The position numbers and the translations under genes were made by a program. From CAYNEO01 sp964396245 (GTDB taxonomy: Bacteria; Zixibacteria; MSB-5A5; GN15; FEB-12), in the NCBI GenBank assembly GCA_964396245.1, contig CAYNEO010000007.1, forward strand, positions 1-64,000: a stretch of DNA of 64,000 nt, read 5' to 3'. Of the stretch, positions 33,943-42,844 are shown one piece after another. The notes below the pieces were generated by a model. The model saw only the letters and a program-made list of their open reading frames with translations, was not told where the DNA came from and searched no databases. Numbering within the stretch: position 1 is the first letter of the stretch; each line of letters opens with the position of its first letter.

Positions 33943-34422
33943 ATGATTGACCAAGTCGACAAGCAAATTCTGGAATTGCTCCAGGAAGATGCCCGCATGC
34001 CGAACAAGGAAATCGCGTACCGCGTCGGACTGGTTCCGTCAGCGACATCGGAGAGACTGAAGCGCCTCCGTGAACGCGGTTTCATCAAATCGTTCGAGAC
34101 GCGTCTGGACCCGTCCAAGGTCGGTTGTAAGCTCCTGGCTTTTGTCTTCGTCCGCACAAATGAGTTGGGCGGCGGATGGAGTACGGGAGGAGAACTGGCG
34201 CAAATCCCGGAGATTCAGGAAGTCTATAATATCGCCGGCGAAGATTGCTATCTCATCAAAATCCGGGCTCACGACACCAGCGCGCTTACTGAAATTATCA
34301 GGGACAAAGTTGGCGCCATCAAATCGATCGTATCAACGCGCACGACCATCGTGATGGAGACGTACAAAGAAACTTGCCGGGTGCCGATCGATATCGAACG
34401 GCGGTCATCGGGCGGCAAATAA
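33943..34422 (+). CDS. Lrp/AsnC-family transcriptional regulator
   Basis: 159 residues. The N-terminal winged HTH (IDQVDKQILELLQEDARMPN, then SATSERLKRLRERGFI) is typical Lrp/AsnC. The C-terminal RAM/AsnC ligand-binding domain has LLAFVFVRT, IPEIQEVYNIAGEDCYLIKI and VGAIKSIVSTRTTIVMET. Such proteins bind amino acids and control their transport or metabolism. The ATG at 33943 has GAGGAG 8 nt upstream. It is 16 bp before an EamA-family exporter, a common pairing in which the regulator controls amino-acid export. The likely ligand is therefore an amino acid, not identified further. Confidence 0.92.
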   Translation: MIDQVDKQILELLQEDARMPNKEIAYRVGLVPSATSERLKRLRERGFIKSFETRLDPSKVGCKLLAFVFVRTNELGGGWSTGGELAQIPEIQEVYNIAGEDCYLIKIRAHDTSALTEIIRDKVGAIKSIVSTRTTIVMETYKETCRVPIDIERRSSGGK

Positions 34423-34438
34423 CAGGAGACTGCTCTAA

Positions 34439-35422
34439 ATGCCTCGCGCATCACGGACCGCCATAATCGCCGGTTTTGCGGCCATCTACCTCATCTGGGG
34501 ATCAACCTACCTCGCTATCAGGTTGGGCGTGGCGACTATTCCGCCGTTTCTTTTGGCCGGCATTCGATTCCTGGTCGGCGGCTCAGCACTCTATGCGTGG
34601 ACACACCTGCGCGGGGCACCGCGACCAAAAGCTTCCCATTGGATGTACGCCGCGATATTGGGGACCCTTATGGCCGGTATCGGAAACGGCTTGGTCACAT
34701 ATGCCGAGCAGACGGTCCCCTCGGGGCTTGCCGCCCTTATGGTCGCCTTAATCCCCGTATGGATTGTTCTCATGGAATGGCTCCGACCCGACGGCACGCG
34801 ACCGCGCAGCACAGTAATTATCGGGCTTGTGCTCGGGCTCACCGGTTACGTTCTGCTCATTAACCCTGCGGAAATCGGCGGATGGAATGAGGTGAGCGGA
34901 TGGGGAGCGCTGATGCTCACACTGGCGTCACTTTCCTGGGCCTCGGGTTCGTTATATTCGCGGCGCGCACCATCCCCGGCGTCGCAGGTTCAGGCGGTAA
35001 GCATGCAGATGCTGGCCGGTGGTGCGGTGCTCATGGTCCTGGCCGTCATAACGGGCGAGTTTACATCCCTCAATGTCGATGCGGTGTCATGGCGTTCGCT
35101 CGTATCGCTGACTTATCTCGCGGTGTTCGGTTCGACCGCTTATGCCGTGTATGTGTGGCTGCTCAAGGTATCCGAGCCATCGAAGGTGGCGACCTACGCC
35201 TTCGTCAATCCGGTCATTGCCCTGGCTCTTGGGAGCATTCTGGCCGGAGAACCGTTTTCCCCGTGGACGTTGTTCTGCTCAATTGTGATCATCACGAGCG
35301 TCGCACTGATTGTCACATCCCGAGCAAGTCGCGCCAAAAAGGAAGCGATTATCCAACCCGGTCAGGCGCCGCGTCCGGGGCATCCTGCCGTCGGCGCAGC
35401 GGCTACCTGCGAGCCGGAGTGA
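34439..35422 (+). CDS. EamA/DMT-superfamily permease (YedA/RhaT-like)
   Basis: 327 residues with about ten membrane spans in two EamA repeats. The N-terminal YLIWGSTYLAIRLGVATIPP, with FLLAGIRFLVGG, is diagnostic. The second repeat has LTYLAVFGSTAYAVYVWLLK, then TYAFVNPVIALALGSILAGE. It probably exports amino acids or related metabolites across the inner membrane. It is co-directional with, and 16 bp behind, the Lrp-type regulator. About 30 hydrophilic C-terminal residues are cytoplasmic. The substrate is not determinable from the sequence. Confidence 0.9.
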   Translation: MPRASRTAIIAGFAAIYLIWGSTYLAIRLGVATIPPFLLAGIRFLVGGSALYAWTHLRGAPRPKASHWMYAAILGTLMAGIGNGLVTYAEQTVPSGLAALMVALIPVWIVLMEWLRPDGTRPRSTVIIGLVLGLTGYVLLINPAEIGGWNEVSGWGALMLTLASLSWASGSLYSRRAPSPASQVQAVSMQMLAGGAVLMVLAVITGEFTSLNVDAVSWRSLVSLTYLAVFGSTAYAVYVWLLKVSEPSKVATYAFVNPVIALALGSILAGEPFSPWTLFCSIVIITSVALIVTSRASRAKKEAIIQPGQAPRPGHPAVGAAATCEPE

Positions 35423-35517
35423 CAGGAAACCGCGCCACGCACCATCCCCGGCACTATACCCAACCCGAAGAGTTCCATTGTTGCAGTGAATAATAGCAAT
35501 TAGCGGGATAGACGGCC

Positions 35518-36765
35518 TTAACCAGCCTTACGCTTTTCCATCGAGCGAATCTTCAGAAAGAGACCAACCGCGAGTATCGTAATGATCAGTGTCGCCACGC
35601 CGAGCCCTTTACGCCGGAAATAGTAATCATCGATCTTGCCGAGGGCCGCATCCTCTGTTTGCCGGGCCGTCTCCAACCCCGGTTCAACGACAGCCTTGAC
35701 ACTGTCTACATTGAAAGTGTGAATCATCGCCCGGGATTTAATCACTGCCTGATTTACGTCTTTCAACTGGAACTTGAGGTCCGTGACCATCATCCCCATG
35801 TTGTCCGCTCTCTCGATCAAAGCCGAGGCGGTGTCGTACGCCTGGTTCATGCTCGCCAGAGCCTCATGAATACCGGCGGCGGTTTCCAGTCCGGGTTCTC
35901 CCTCCGAATGACACTGCACGCAGAGAGCCGAATCGGACGTGCCCACCCAATACAGTTGAGGCTTTTTGACCAGGTGATTGGAATGACAGAACTCGCATTC
36001 GGGAATGTCGGCGGCATCAAATGCCTCCTTATGCGGTGAATGGGAGAATCGCTCTGACTCCAGGACATGGCAGGTCCCGCACACCGCTGAAATAGACGTG
36101 ACGCCCGGCGGCGTGGCGCCGTGGTTGCCGTGACAATCGTTGCAGGCGGGAGCGGAGACATCTTTTTTCTCGAGCAAAGCCACGCCGTGTACGGACTTGA
36201 TATAGTCGCTGTACTGGTCGGTCGGGATGTGGTATCCGCTCATATAATCCTTGTCCGCATGACAGGCCGCACAGGTTGACGGGATATTCATGGGATACAC
36301 AGTCGAGGCCGGTACCTGGGGACTGCGTATATTATGAACGGAGTGGCAGGAAACACAGTTGGCCACCTTGGTGTCGCCTTTGCCGAGAAGTCGTTCGCCG
36401 TGTATCGACGTGCGATATTTCTCCAGCTGATCGGTCGGCAACGACGGATTGAATTTGATCATGTAGGTCGGATCGCTGTGGCAGGAACCACAGAACTCCG
36501 GAATCTCGCGTTCGGTGGGAACGCCCTTATAACCCTTGCTTGCCCGAACCTCGTCCATGTCATCGAGCTCGGGATTGCCGCCGTGACAATCAGAACAACC
36601 CAGCCCGGCCTGGAAATGGACGTCATGCTTGAAACGGACGGATGGAGCCTCGTCGCCCTCCTCCCACAACTGATGGCATTCGTAGCACTGGTCCGCAAAG
36701 GCGTACGGAGTACCGATCAGGCTCAGGATAGCCAGTGAAAAGAGTATATATTTTACTCGCGACAT
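35518..36765 (-). CDS. Nonahaem c-type cytochrome with C-terminal membrane anchor
   Basis: 415 residues with a signal peptide (YILFSLAILSLIGTPYAFA). It has nine CxxCH haem sites: CYECH, CSDCH, CGSCH, CVSCH, CAACH, CNDCH, CGTCH, CEFCH and CVQCH, all in the first 285 residues. A helical region of about 80 residues follows, then one C-terminal membrane helix (VATLIITILAVGLFLKI), so the haem domain faces the periplasm. It follows cytochrome b by 7 bp and shares its operon, so it likely takes the place of cytochrome c1/f, passing electrons from the quinol-oxidising bc module to a periplasmic acceptor. The haem spacing resembles NapC/NrfH-associated and octahaem families only loosely. Confidence 0.92.
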   Translation of the reverse strand: MSRVKYILFSLAILSLIGTPYAFADQCYECHQLWEEGDEAPSVRFKHDVHFQAGLGCSDCHGGNPELDDMDEVRASKGYKGVPTEREIPEFCGSCHSDPTYMIKFNPSLPTDQLEKYRTSIHGERLLGKGDTKVANCVSCHSVHNIRSPQVPASTVYPMNIPSTCAACHADKDYMSGYHIPTDQYSDYIKSVHGVALLEKKDVSAPACNDCHGNHGATPPGVTSISAVCGTCHVLESERFSHSPHKEAFDAADIPECEFCHSNHLVKKPQLYWVGTSDSALCVQCHSEGEPGLETAAGIHEALASMNQAYDTASALIERADNMGMMVTDLKFQLKDVNQAVIKSRAMIHTFNVDSVKAVVEPGLETARQTEDAALGKIDDYYFRRKGLGVATLIITILAVGLFLKIRSMEKRKAG

Positions 36766-36772
36766 ATCGACA

Positions 36773-37897
36773 TCACTCCAGTGTATACCCCAGCACGGTC
36801 ATGACTGCGATAAAGAGCAGGACAACGACGCCAAAAGCAATTACGCCCCGTGAGGGCGGCCGCCGTTCGTCAGCCTTGCTGAAAAACGGAATGAGAAACC
36901 AGACCAACCCGCCTATGCTCAGGATGATGACCCCGAGAAGTTCGCCTTCGATGAACAGTACGTGAGCCGGCAGGAATTTCAACGCCTGGAAAGCGAACAT
37001 GAAGTACCACTCGGGACGGATATTCGCCGGCGGCGGTGCAAACGGGTCTGCCTTGGCCCCCAGAGACCAGTGGACCGGTCCTATTCCATCCGGGAAGAAG
37101 ACCGCGAGGACCGCGAGCAAGTTGAGCATGATCAGCCAGACCAACGCCTCCCGCATAACGAAATTCGGGAAAAACGGCATCCATCTCTTCTGCGCTGACG
37201 GTACCTCGGCCCACTCGACCGGCTCCGACATCCCCTGCCGCTGAATAAAAAACAAGTGCAGTGCAATCAGCAGGGTCGTGATACCAGGGAGGACGGCAAC
37301 GTGAAAACCAAAGAATCGGCCAATAGTTGCTCCGGTGACATTATCTCCGCCGCGCATTACTTTCATCAACCAGTCGCCAATCCCCGGGATTGCGCCGGCC
37401 ATGCCTGTCCCGACCCGCGTCGCGAAAAAGGAGAGCTCGTTCCACGGGAGAAGATAACCGGAAAAACCGAACGCCATTGCCAGCCCGAGTAGAATCACGC
37501 CGGACGCCCATGTCATTTCGCGAGGTTTACGGAAAGCACTGGTGAAAAAGACCGAGAACATGTGGATGAAAGCAGCCAAGATCATCAGGTTTGCCGACCA
37601 GGAATGGATAGACCTCACGAGCCAGCCGAACGTTACATCAGAGACGATGAACTTCACCGACTCGTATGCCGAATCGGCCCCGGGCCGGTAGTACATTAGC
37701 AACAGAATACCGGTGATGACCTGTACGATGAAGAAAAACAGCGCCATTCCGCCGAAGTAGTACCAGATCATGCTCCCGTGCATCGGTACTGCCTTATGCG
37801 ACATGTAGTCGACAAGGGGACTGATTTTCAGCCGGGCATCAAGCCACCGGTACCATTTCTGTCCGATAGATTGCGCCGAGTTCTCGCGGTTATTCAT
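36773..37897 (-). CDS. Cytochrome b subunit of a Rieske/cytochrome b complex
   Basis: 374 residues, about eight membrane spans. The b6-type core has IHSWSANLMILAAFIHMF and GFHVAVLPGITTLLIALHLF, which supply the four haem-ligand His residues, and a quinone-site region with EWYFMFAFQALKFLPAH corresponding to the PEWY motif in subunit IV. Both cytochrome b6- and subunit IV-like halves are in one chain. It oxidises quinol together with the Rieske protein. Its start codon shares one base with the Rieske stop (TGATG), indicating coupled translation, and the nonahaem cytochrome gene follows. Confidence 0.93.
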   Translation of the reverse strand: MNNRENSAQSIGQKWYRWLDARLKISPLVDYMSHKAVPMHGSMIWYYFGGMALFFFIVQVITGILLLMYYRPGADSAYESVKFIVSDVTFGWLVRSIHSWSANLMILAAFIHMFSVFFTSAFRKPREMTWASGVILLGLAMAFGFSGYLLPWNELSFFATRVGTGMAGAIPGIGDWLMKVMRGGDNVTGATIGRFFGFHVAVLPGITTLLIALHLFFIQRQGMSEPVEWAEVPSAQKRWMPFFPNFVMREALVWLIMLNLLAVLAVFFPDGIGPVHWSLGAKADPFAPPPANIRPEWYFMFAFQALKFLPAHVLFIEGELLGVIILSIGGLVWFLIPFFSKADERRPPSRGVIAFGVVVLLFIAVMTVLGYTLE

Positions 37898-38355
37898 CAG
37901 GCTGTCTGCTTTGCAACGGCTATTTCGCCGGTAGTTTCATCAACGTGCACCGTGTACTCTTCAAGCGGCCGCGGTGGCGGACCGGCGATATTGCGGCCCT
38001 GGAGATCATATTTCCCATTGTGACAGGCACACCAGATAATTGCTTGATCGGGTCGGTATTGCACCGTACAGCTCAGGTGGGTACATATCGCCGAAAACGC
38101 CTTGACTTCGCCCTCGGGAGTCACCAGGATAATTCCAAGATCGCGCCCGAACTTGAAAATCTTGAAATCTTCGGGCGTCTCCTGCAAGTCAGACACTTTG
38201 AAATCAAGTGTTACCTGAGATACCTTGGCCTCGGCAATGGGCGGGGGAACGACAAAACGATATATGGGATAAAAGATGGCTCCGAGGAGCGCCAGCAAGC
38301 CGCCCCGGATGATCCAGTTTAGAAAACCCCGCCTGCTTTGATCACCATCACCCAC
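37897..38355 (-). CDS. Rieske [2Fe-2S] protein of the bc complex
   Basis: 152 residues. The N-terminus, SRRGFLNWIIRGGLLALLGA, is a twin-Arg-like signal-anchor with one membrane helix. The cluster ligands are in CTHLSC and CACHNG, the standard Rieske boxes, followed by GPPPRPLEEY. The start is a GTG at 38355 with GGAG 6 nt upstream. First gene of the operon Rieske, cytochrome b, nonahaem cytochrome c, transcribed from the promoter at 38410-38438. It shuttles electrons from quinol to the cytochrome c partner. Confidence 0.94.
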   Translation of the reverse strand: MGDGDQSRRGFLNWIIRGGLLALLGAIFYPIYRFVVPPPIAEAKVSQVTLDFKVSDLQETPEDFKIFKFGRDLGIILVTPEGEVKAFSAICTHLSCTVQYRPDQAIIWCACHNGKYDLQGRNIAGPPPRPLEEYTVHVDETTGEIAVAKQTA

Positions 38356-38409
38356 CAGAAGCTCCAGCGAAATTGCGCGTTCAGGATAAGTCTGTCTCAG
38401 ATCGGCAAA

Positions 38410-38438
38410 AACATAACAACCTTGATTCCCTTAGTCAA
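38410..38438 (-). promoter_or_regulatory. sigma70-like promoter of the Rieske/cytochrome b/c operon
   Basis: Minus strand TTGACT (38438-38433), 17 nt, TATGTT (38415-38410). About 48 nt of leader separate the expected start of transcription from the GTG at 38355. Confidence 0.6.
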
Positions 38439-38578
38439 CGCTTTTTTTTGAAGCATGTCACGGTGTCCCTTGAGAGTCACACCTCGTAGATTCCGCAGCG
38501 CGGACCGGCAGGGATGGACCGATTTCCCGATCCGAAGAATTGCGCGCCAATCATATAACCAGTTGTATGACTATCACC

Positions 38579-38607
38579 TTGACAAGTTATCCCGACGTGT
38601 CTACGTT
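38579..38607 (+). promoter_or_regulatory. Possible promoter of the prolyl oligopeptidase gene
   Basis: TTGACA (38579-38584), 17 nt, TACGTT (38602-38607). The -35 is perfect and the -10 weak. The rest of the 394-bp interval 38356-38749 between the divergent genes shows nothing else I can define. Confidence 0.4.
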
Positions 38608-38749
38608 TAACAGGTGGTGACGTAAGAAATCCTGTTAACGGGCGCGGGAACAATCCATGCACATATCAATCAAAATGTGTGAACGGGAACGTTCTCAATT
38701 TGTTGTACATAACAGTTTTAACGATAGCATGCGCAGCAAAGGAGTTCAT

Positions 38750-40900
38750 ATGCGTAAGGCAAACGGAGTGCTCAGTACAATCCTCGGGCTGACAATCGTC
38801 GTCGCCGGTCTGAGTTGCTCGAAGCAGACAGCGCAGCCGCCGGAGACTGCCAAGAGACCCGTCGTCGACGAGTATTATGGCATAAAGGTGACCGACAATT
38901 ACCGCTGGCTCGAGGACGGAGAAGATCCGGAAGTTCAGGTCTGGATCGACAACCAAAATGAGTACACTCATAATTATCTCGACAAGATCCACGACCGCGA
39001 GGCAATCAGCCGGCGGCTGACAGCACTCTACGAAGGAGAATCGCCGGAGTACTACAGCATGCAGTATGAGGGTGGCCTGCTGTTTGCCCTCAAATCGGCG
39101 CCGACACTCGAGCAGCCGCAACTCGTGACGCTGACTTCGGCGTATGATACCACCACCCAGCAGGTCGTCCTGGATGTCAACAAGGTAGACACCACCGGGG
39201 CGACGTCGATCGATTTCTACACCCCCTCGCTCGACGGTAAACTGGTCGCGGTCTCTCTGTCCGAGGGTGGTAGTGAGTTGGGCACCGTTCATGTTTACAA
39301 CGTCGCCACGGGTGAGGAACTTCCTGACATTATACCAAATGTCAACGGGCCGACTGCCGGCGGCAGCGTCGCCTGGAATAAATCGGGCAATGGATTCTAC
39401 TACACACGGTATCCGGCTGAAGGCGAACGACCGGAGGAAGATCTCCTGTTTTACCAGCAGGTGTACTACCATAAACTCGGGACGGATCCCGGCGACGACA
39501 GCTACGTGATCGGCAAGGAATTCCCGAACATCGCCGAGATCGAACTCACCACTTCCTACGACGGGAATTACATTCTCGCGACTGTCGCCAACGGTGACGG
39601 TGGTGAATATGCCCATTACCTGCTCGGCCCTAACGGCAAGTGGACGCAGATTACTCAGTTCTCGGATGAAATCCCGACCATCGTTTTCGCGCCGGATGAC
39701 CAGCTCTATCTGCTGTCTCACAAAGACGCTTCGAATGGAAAAATTCTCAGCCTGTCACCCAAAAACCCGGACCTGAAGAGGGCGAAACTGGTCGTTCCCG
39801 AGGGTGAGGGCCCCATCGAGGAATTCTTGCCGACCGACACGCGACTATATGTTATCATGCTTCTCGGCGGACCCTCGCGGGTGATCATGTATGACCGCTC
39901 CGGCAAGCTGGTAAACGAGGTGCCGATGCAGCCAGTTTCGACAGCCAAGAGTGCTTTCCGCCTGCAGGGTGATACGATCATGGTCGATATCACGAGCTAT
40001 GTCCAACCGCCGGCCTGGTACCGGTACGAACCGTCCATGCCGGCTTCGGAACGAACCATGCTCTACATGACGACTCCGGCGGATTTCAATCACATAAGTG
40101 TCTTACGGGCGTTTGCCACTTCGAAGGACGGCACCAAGGTACCGATGACCATCATTCATAAGGAAGGGGTTGAGTTGAACGGCAAGAACCCCACTATCCT
40201 GTACGGCTACGGCGGTTACGGAATCAGCATGCGTCCCTCGTTCGACGCTACCCGCATTATGTGGCTCAACAGTGGCGGTGTTTATGTCGTGGCGAATATC
40301 CGCGGCGGCGGTGAGTTTGGCGAAGCCTGGCACCGGGCCGGAAATCTGACCAATAAGCAAAATGTCTTCGACGATTTCGTCGCGTGCGCACAGTACCTGA
40401 TCAACGAGAACTATACTAACCCCCGGAAGCTTGCCATTCAGGGCGGCAGTAACGGCGGTCTGCTTATGGGCGCCGCGCTCACGCAACACCCCGAGTTGTT
40501 CCGGGCGGTCGTGTCGGCCGCAGGAATATATGATATGCTCCGGACCGAGCTCGAACCGAACGGCGTTTTCAACATTACCGAATTCGGCACCGTTAAGGAC
40601 TCAGCACAATTTGCGGCACTTTACGCCTACTCGCCGTACCATCATGTTGTCGACAGCACCGCGTATCCGGCCGTGTTGATGCTGGCCGGAGTGAACGACG
40701 GCCGCGTGGATCCGTATCAGTCACGGAAAATGATCGCAGCACTCCAGGCCGCCAATATCTCCGGTCTGCCGATTCTGTTGCGGACCAGCGCCGGAACCGG
40801 ACATGGCTATGGTACATCGCGCAGCGCCGAAATCTCGGAAGACACCGATACCTGGACGTTCCTGTTCCACGAGCTTAATGTGAATTACACACCGGAATAG
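38750..40900 (+). CDS. Prolyl oligopeptidase family (S9A) lipoprotein
   Basis: 716 residues from the ATG at 38750, which has a perfect AAGGAG 5 nt upstream and opens a lipoprotein signal (MRKANGVLSTILGLTIVVAG, lipobox LSC). An in-frame ATG 31 codons upstream is rejected. A beta-propeller of about 400 residues is followed by the alpha/beta hydrolase domain: nucleophile Ser in GGSNGGLLMG, Asp in NDGRVDP, His in AGTGHGYG, and the oxyanion/approach motif GGYGISMRPSF with VYVVANIRGGGEFG. It should cut short Pro-containing peptides in the periplasm or at the outer membrane, feeding peptide use. It is a single gene ending at a terminator shared with the trp operon. Confidence 0.93.
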   Translation: MRKANGVLSTILGLTIVVAGLSCSKQTAQPPETAKRPVVDEYYGIKVTDNYRWLEDGEDPEVQVWIDNQNEYTHNYLDKIHDREAISRRLTALYEGESPEYYSMQYEGGLLFALKSAPTLEQPQLVTLTSAYDTTTQQVVLDVNKVDTTGATSIDFYTPSLDGKLVAVSLSEGGSELGTVHVYNVATGEELPDIIPNVNGPTAGGSVAWNKSGNGFYYTRYPAEGERPEEDLLFYQQVYYHKLGTDPGDDSYVIGKEFPNIAEIELTTSYDGNYILATVANGDGGEYAHYLLGPNGKWTQITQFSDEIPTIVFAPDDQLYLLSHKDASNGKILSLSPKNPDLKRAKLVVPEGEGPIEEFLPTDTRLYVIMLLGGPSRVIMYDRSGKLVNEVPMQPVSTAKSAFRLQGDTIMVDITSYVQPPAWYRYEPSMPASERTMLYMTTPADFNHISVLRAFATSKDGTKVPMTIIHKEGVELNGKNPTILYGYGGYGISMRPSFDATRIMWLNSGGVYVVANIRGGGEFGEAWHRAGNLTNKQNVFDDFVACAQYLINENYTNPRKLAIQGGSNGGLLMGAALTQHPELFRAVVSAAGIYDMLRTELEPNGVFNITEFGTVKDSAQFAALYAYSPYHHVVDSTAYPAVLMLAGVNDGRVDPYQSRKMIAALQAANISGLPILLRTSAGTGHGYGTSRSAEISEDTDTWTFLFHELNVNYTPE

Positions 40901-40937
40901 CAGACATCCCTGCTAAGGTGAGTTGAACGATACAGCA

Positions 40938-40971
40938 AAGCCCGGCAGTTAACGGCATAACTGCCGGGCTT
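40938..40971. terminator. Bidirectional hairpin between convergent genes
   Basis: A 14-bp perfect inverted repeat, AAGCCCGGCAGTTA (40938-40951) and its complement (40958-40971), with a 6-nt loop. It lies 37 bp after the oligopeptidase stop and 30 bp after the aroF stop on the other strand. U tracts are short on both sides, so termination may be partial. Confidence 0.75.
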
Positions 40972-41001
40972 CTCCGTTGGTCAAGGACAAGATAATTCTT
41001 T

Positions 41002-42015
41002 TTATGATCTTCCCAGCGCCGGCGCCAGCAGGTTCAGTTCTTTCATCAGTTCCGTAAATTGCTCCAAAGTCAAAGACTGTCCACCGTCTGATAGCGCTTT
41101 GTCCGGATCAGGATGAGTCTCGATAATCAGTCCATCCGCTCCCGCGGCGATAGCCGCTTTCGCAACCGGTCTCACCAGATACCGCTGGCCCGTTGCGTGC
41201 GAAGGGTCGACTATCACGGGCAGATGACTCAGCCGTTTCAGAATCGGTACCGCCGATATGTCAAGCGTGTTGCGCGTGTACTTCTCGAAACTCCGTATCC
41301 CTCTTTCGCACAGCATGACATTGGGATTGCCGCCCGCCAGAATATACTCGGCAGACATCAGCAACTCCTCGATTGTCGACATAAGCCCCCGTTTCAGCAA
41401 GACCGGCGTGGTAATAGCGCCGACAGCCTCCAGCAGGGGGAAATTCTGCATATTACGGGCGCCGATTTGGAGAATGTCGGCATACCGGCAAACCAGCGGG
41501 ACATCCTGCGGTGTCACAACTTCGGTCACAACCGGCAACCCGGTTGCCTTACGAGCATCGGCGAGGATTCTTAACCCCTCCTCACCGAGACCGCGGAAGC
41601 TGTAGGGCGACGTCCTTGGTTTGAAGGCCCCTCCGCGAAGGATATGTCCGCCGGCTTCGCGGACCGCCCGAGCAGCACTCAAGGTCTGGTCATGGCTTTC
41701 AACGGCGCACGGTCCGGCCATGACAATGATCGCCTTGCCGCCTATGACAATATCACCGACAACGACCTGTGTCGGATCCTGCTTGAACTCCCGACTGCCC
41801 AGCTTGAACGGCTTCTCCACGGGCAGGATATCCTCAACGCCGGGCAGCGAGAGAAATACGGAAACCTCGGTCTCGAGTCCGCTACCCACCATGCCGATCA
41901 TTGTTCGACCGTTTCCCTGTGACAAATGCGGCTGAAATCCGAGTTCTTCGACCTTGCGGATTACCGTGCTGATATCCTTCACTGAGGCTCGGTCCCTCAT
42001 AACTACTATTGTCAT
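41002..42015 (-). CDS. aroF: 3-deoxy-7-phosphoheptulonate synthase, type I-beta (DAHP synthase)
   Basis: 337 residues. The N-terminal 70 residues form the small ferredoxin-like/ACT-type regulatory domain (MTIVVMRDRASVKDISTVIR). The barrel carries AGPCAVESHDQ (metal/substrate site), LRGGAFKPRTSPYSFRGLG, LQIGARNMQNFPLL and PVIVDPSHATGQR, which identify the Thermotoga-type I-beta class. It joins phosphoenolpyruvate and erythrose 4-phosphate in the first shikimate step. It is the last gene of the trp operon, 34 bp after trpA, so the entry of the pathway is made together with its tryptophan branch. The SD is GAGG. Confidence 0.95.
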   Translation of the reverse strand: MTIVVMRDRASVKDISTVIRKVEELGFQPHLSQGNGRTMIGMVGSGLETEVSVFLSLPGVEDILPVEKPFKLGSREFKQDPTQVVVGDIVIGGKAIIVMAGPCAVESHDQTLSAARAVREAGGHILRGGAFKPRTSPYSFRGLGEEGLRILADARKATGLPVVTEVVTPQDVPLVCRYADILQIGARNMQNFPLLEAVGAITTPVLLKRGLMSTIEELLMSAEYILAGGNPNVMLCERGIRSFEKYTRNTLDISAVPILKRLSHLPVIVDPSHATGQRYLVRPVAKAAIAAGADGLIIETHPDPDKALSDGGQSLTLEQFTELMKELNLLAPALGRS

Positions 42016-42049
42016 AATGACCTCACTGCATGACGTTGCCGACCGTTAT

Positions 42050-42844
42050 TCATCGCGCGATTGCTTTCTTGAGTTGTTTCACGAATTGGTGTGCCTTTCT
42101 GACACGCACTCGAGAACTGGTACCGTTTTTCAGGATGTTGATTATGGCGCTCCCGACAATGACGCCATCCGCAACTTGTGACACCCGTCTGGCCTGCTCC
42201 GGACCGGATATGCCGAACCCGACCGCGACCGGGATCGGACTTTTGTCGCGAACACTCGTCACCCATTGATTTAGGTCGTCTGGAAGGTCACGCCTCGCTC
42301 CGGTTACACCTGCCACCGAGACGAGATAGACAAATCCCCGCGAGCGATTCAAAATCATCTCCTGACGGTCCGCCGTCGAGGTCGGCGCCAACAGGTGAAT
42401 CAGGTCTATCCCACCACAGTCCGAGAGCTTTTCGATCTCTCGCGCCTCATCGCAGATGAGATCGGGAATAATAAGCCCACGCACGCCGGCATCGTAAGCA
42501 TCGCCGATAAACGTCTTCAACCCGTACTGGAGTACGGGGTTCAAATAGCTCATGATCACCATCGGCTTGCCGAGCGGGTTGTCAAGTCTGTGCAGTAACT
42601 CAAGTGTTCTCGCGGTTGTTATCCCGCTGATAAGCGCTTGTTGCGAGGCATACTGGATAGTCGGGCCGTCGGCCACCGGATCTGAGAACGGAATGCCTAT
42701 TTCGACAATATCCGCCCCATCCTGCAGGCACATGGAAACGATCTCGATGAATTCCTCTTCCGATGGATAGCCGGCCGTAAAATACGGAATCAGCGCCCGG
42801 TGGCCGTTGGTTGCCGTTTTGATGAAAGCCTCTGCTATGGTCAT
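42050..42844 (-). CDS. trpA: Tryptophan synthase alpha subunit
   Basis: 264 residues from the ATG at 42844, which overlaps the trpB stop (ATGA) and has GGAGG 7 nt upstream; an earlier in-frame start is not needed. Family motifs: ALIPYFTAGYPSEEE with the catalytic Glu in DIVEIGIPFSDPVADGP, the catalytic Asp region at the SYLNPVLQYG loop, and GFGISGPEQA near the phosphate site. It releases indole from indole-3-glycerol phosphate and channels it to TrpB. Length is normal for the family. Confidence 0.95.
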   Translation of the reverse strand: MTIAEAFIKTATNGHRALIPYFTAGYPSEEEFIEIVSMCLQDGADIVEIGIPFSDPVADGPTIQYASQQALISGITTARTLELLHRLDNPLGKPMVIMSYLNPVLQYGLKTFIGDAYDAGVRGLIIPDLICDEAREIEKLSDCGGIDLIHLLAPTSTADRQEMILNRSRGFVYLVSVAGVTGARRDLPDDLNQWVTSVRDKSPIPVAVGFGISGPEQARRVSQVADGVIVGSAIINILKNGTSSRVRVRKAHQFVKQLKKAIAR

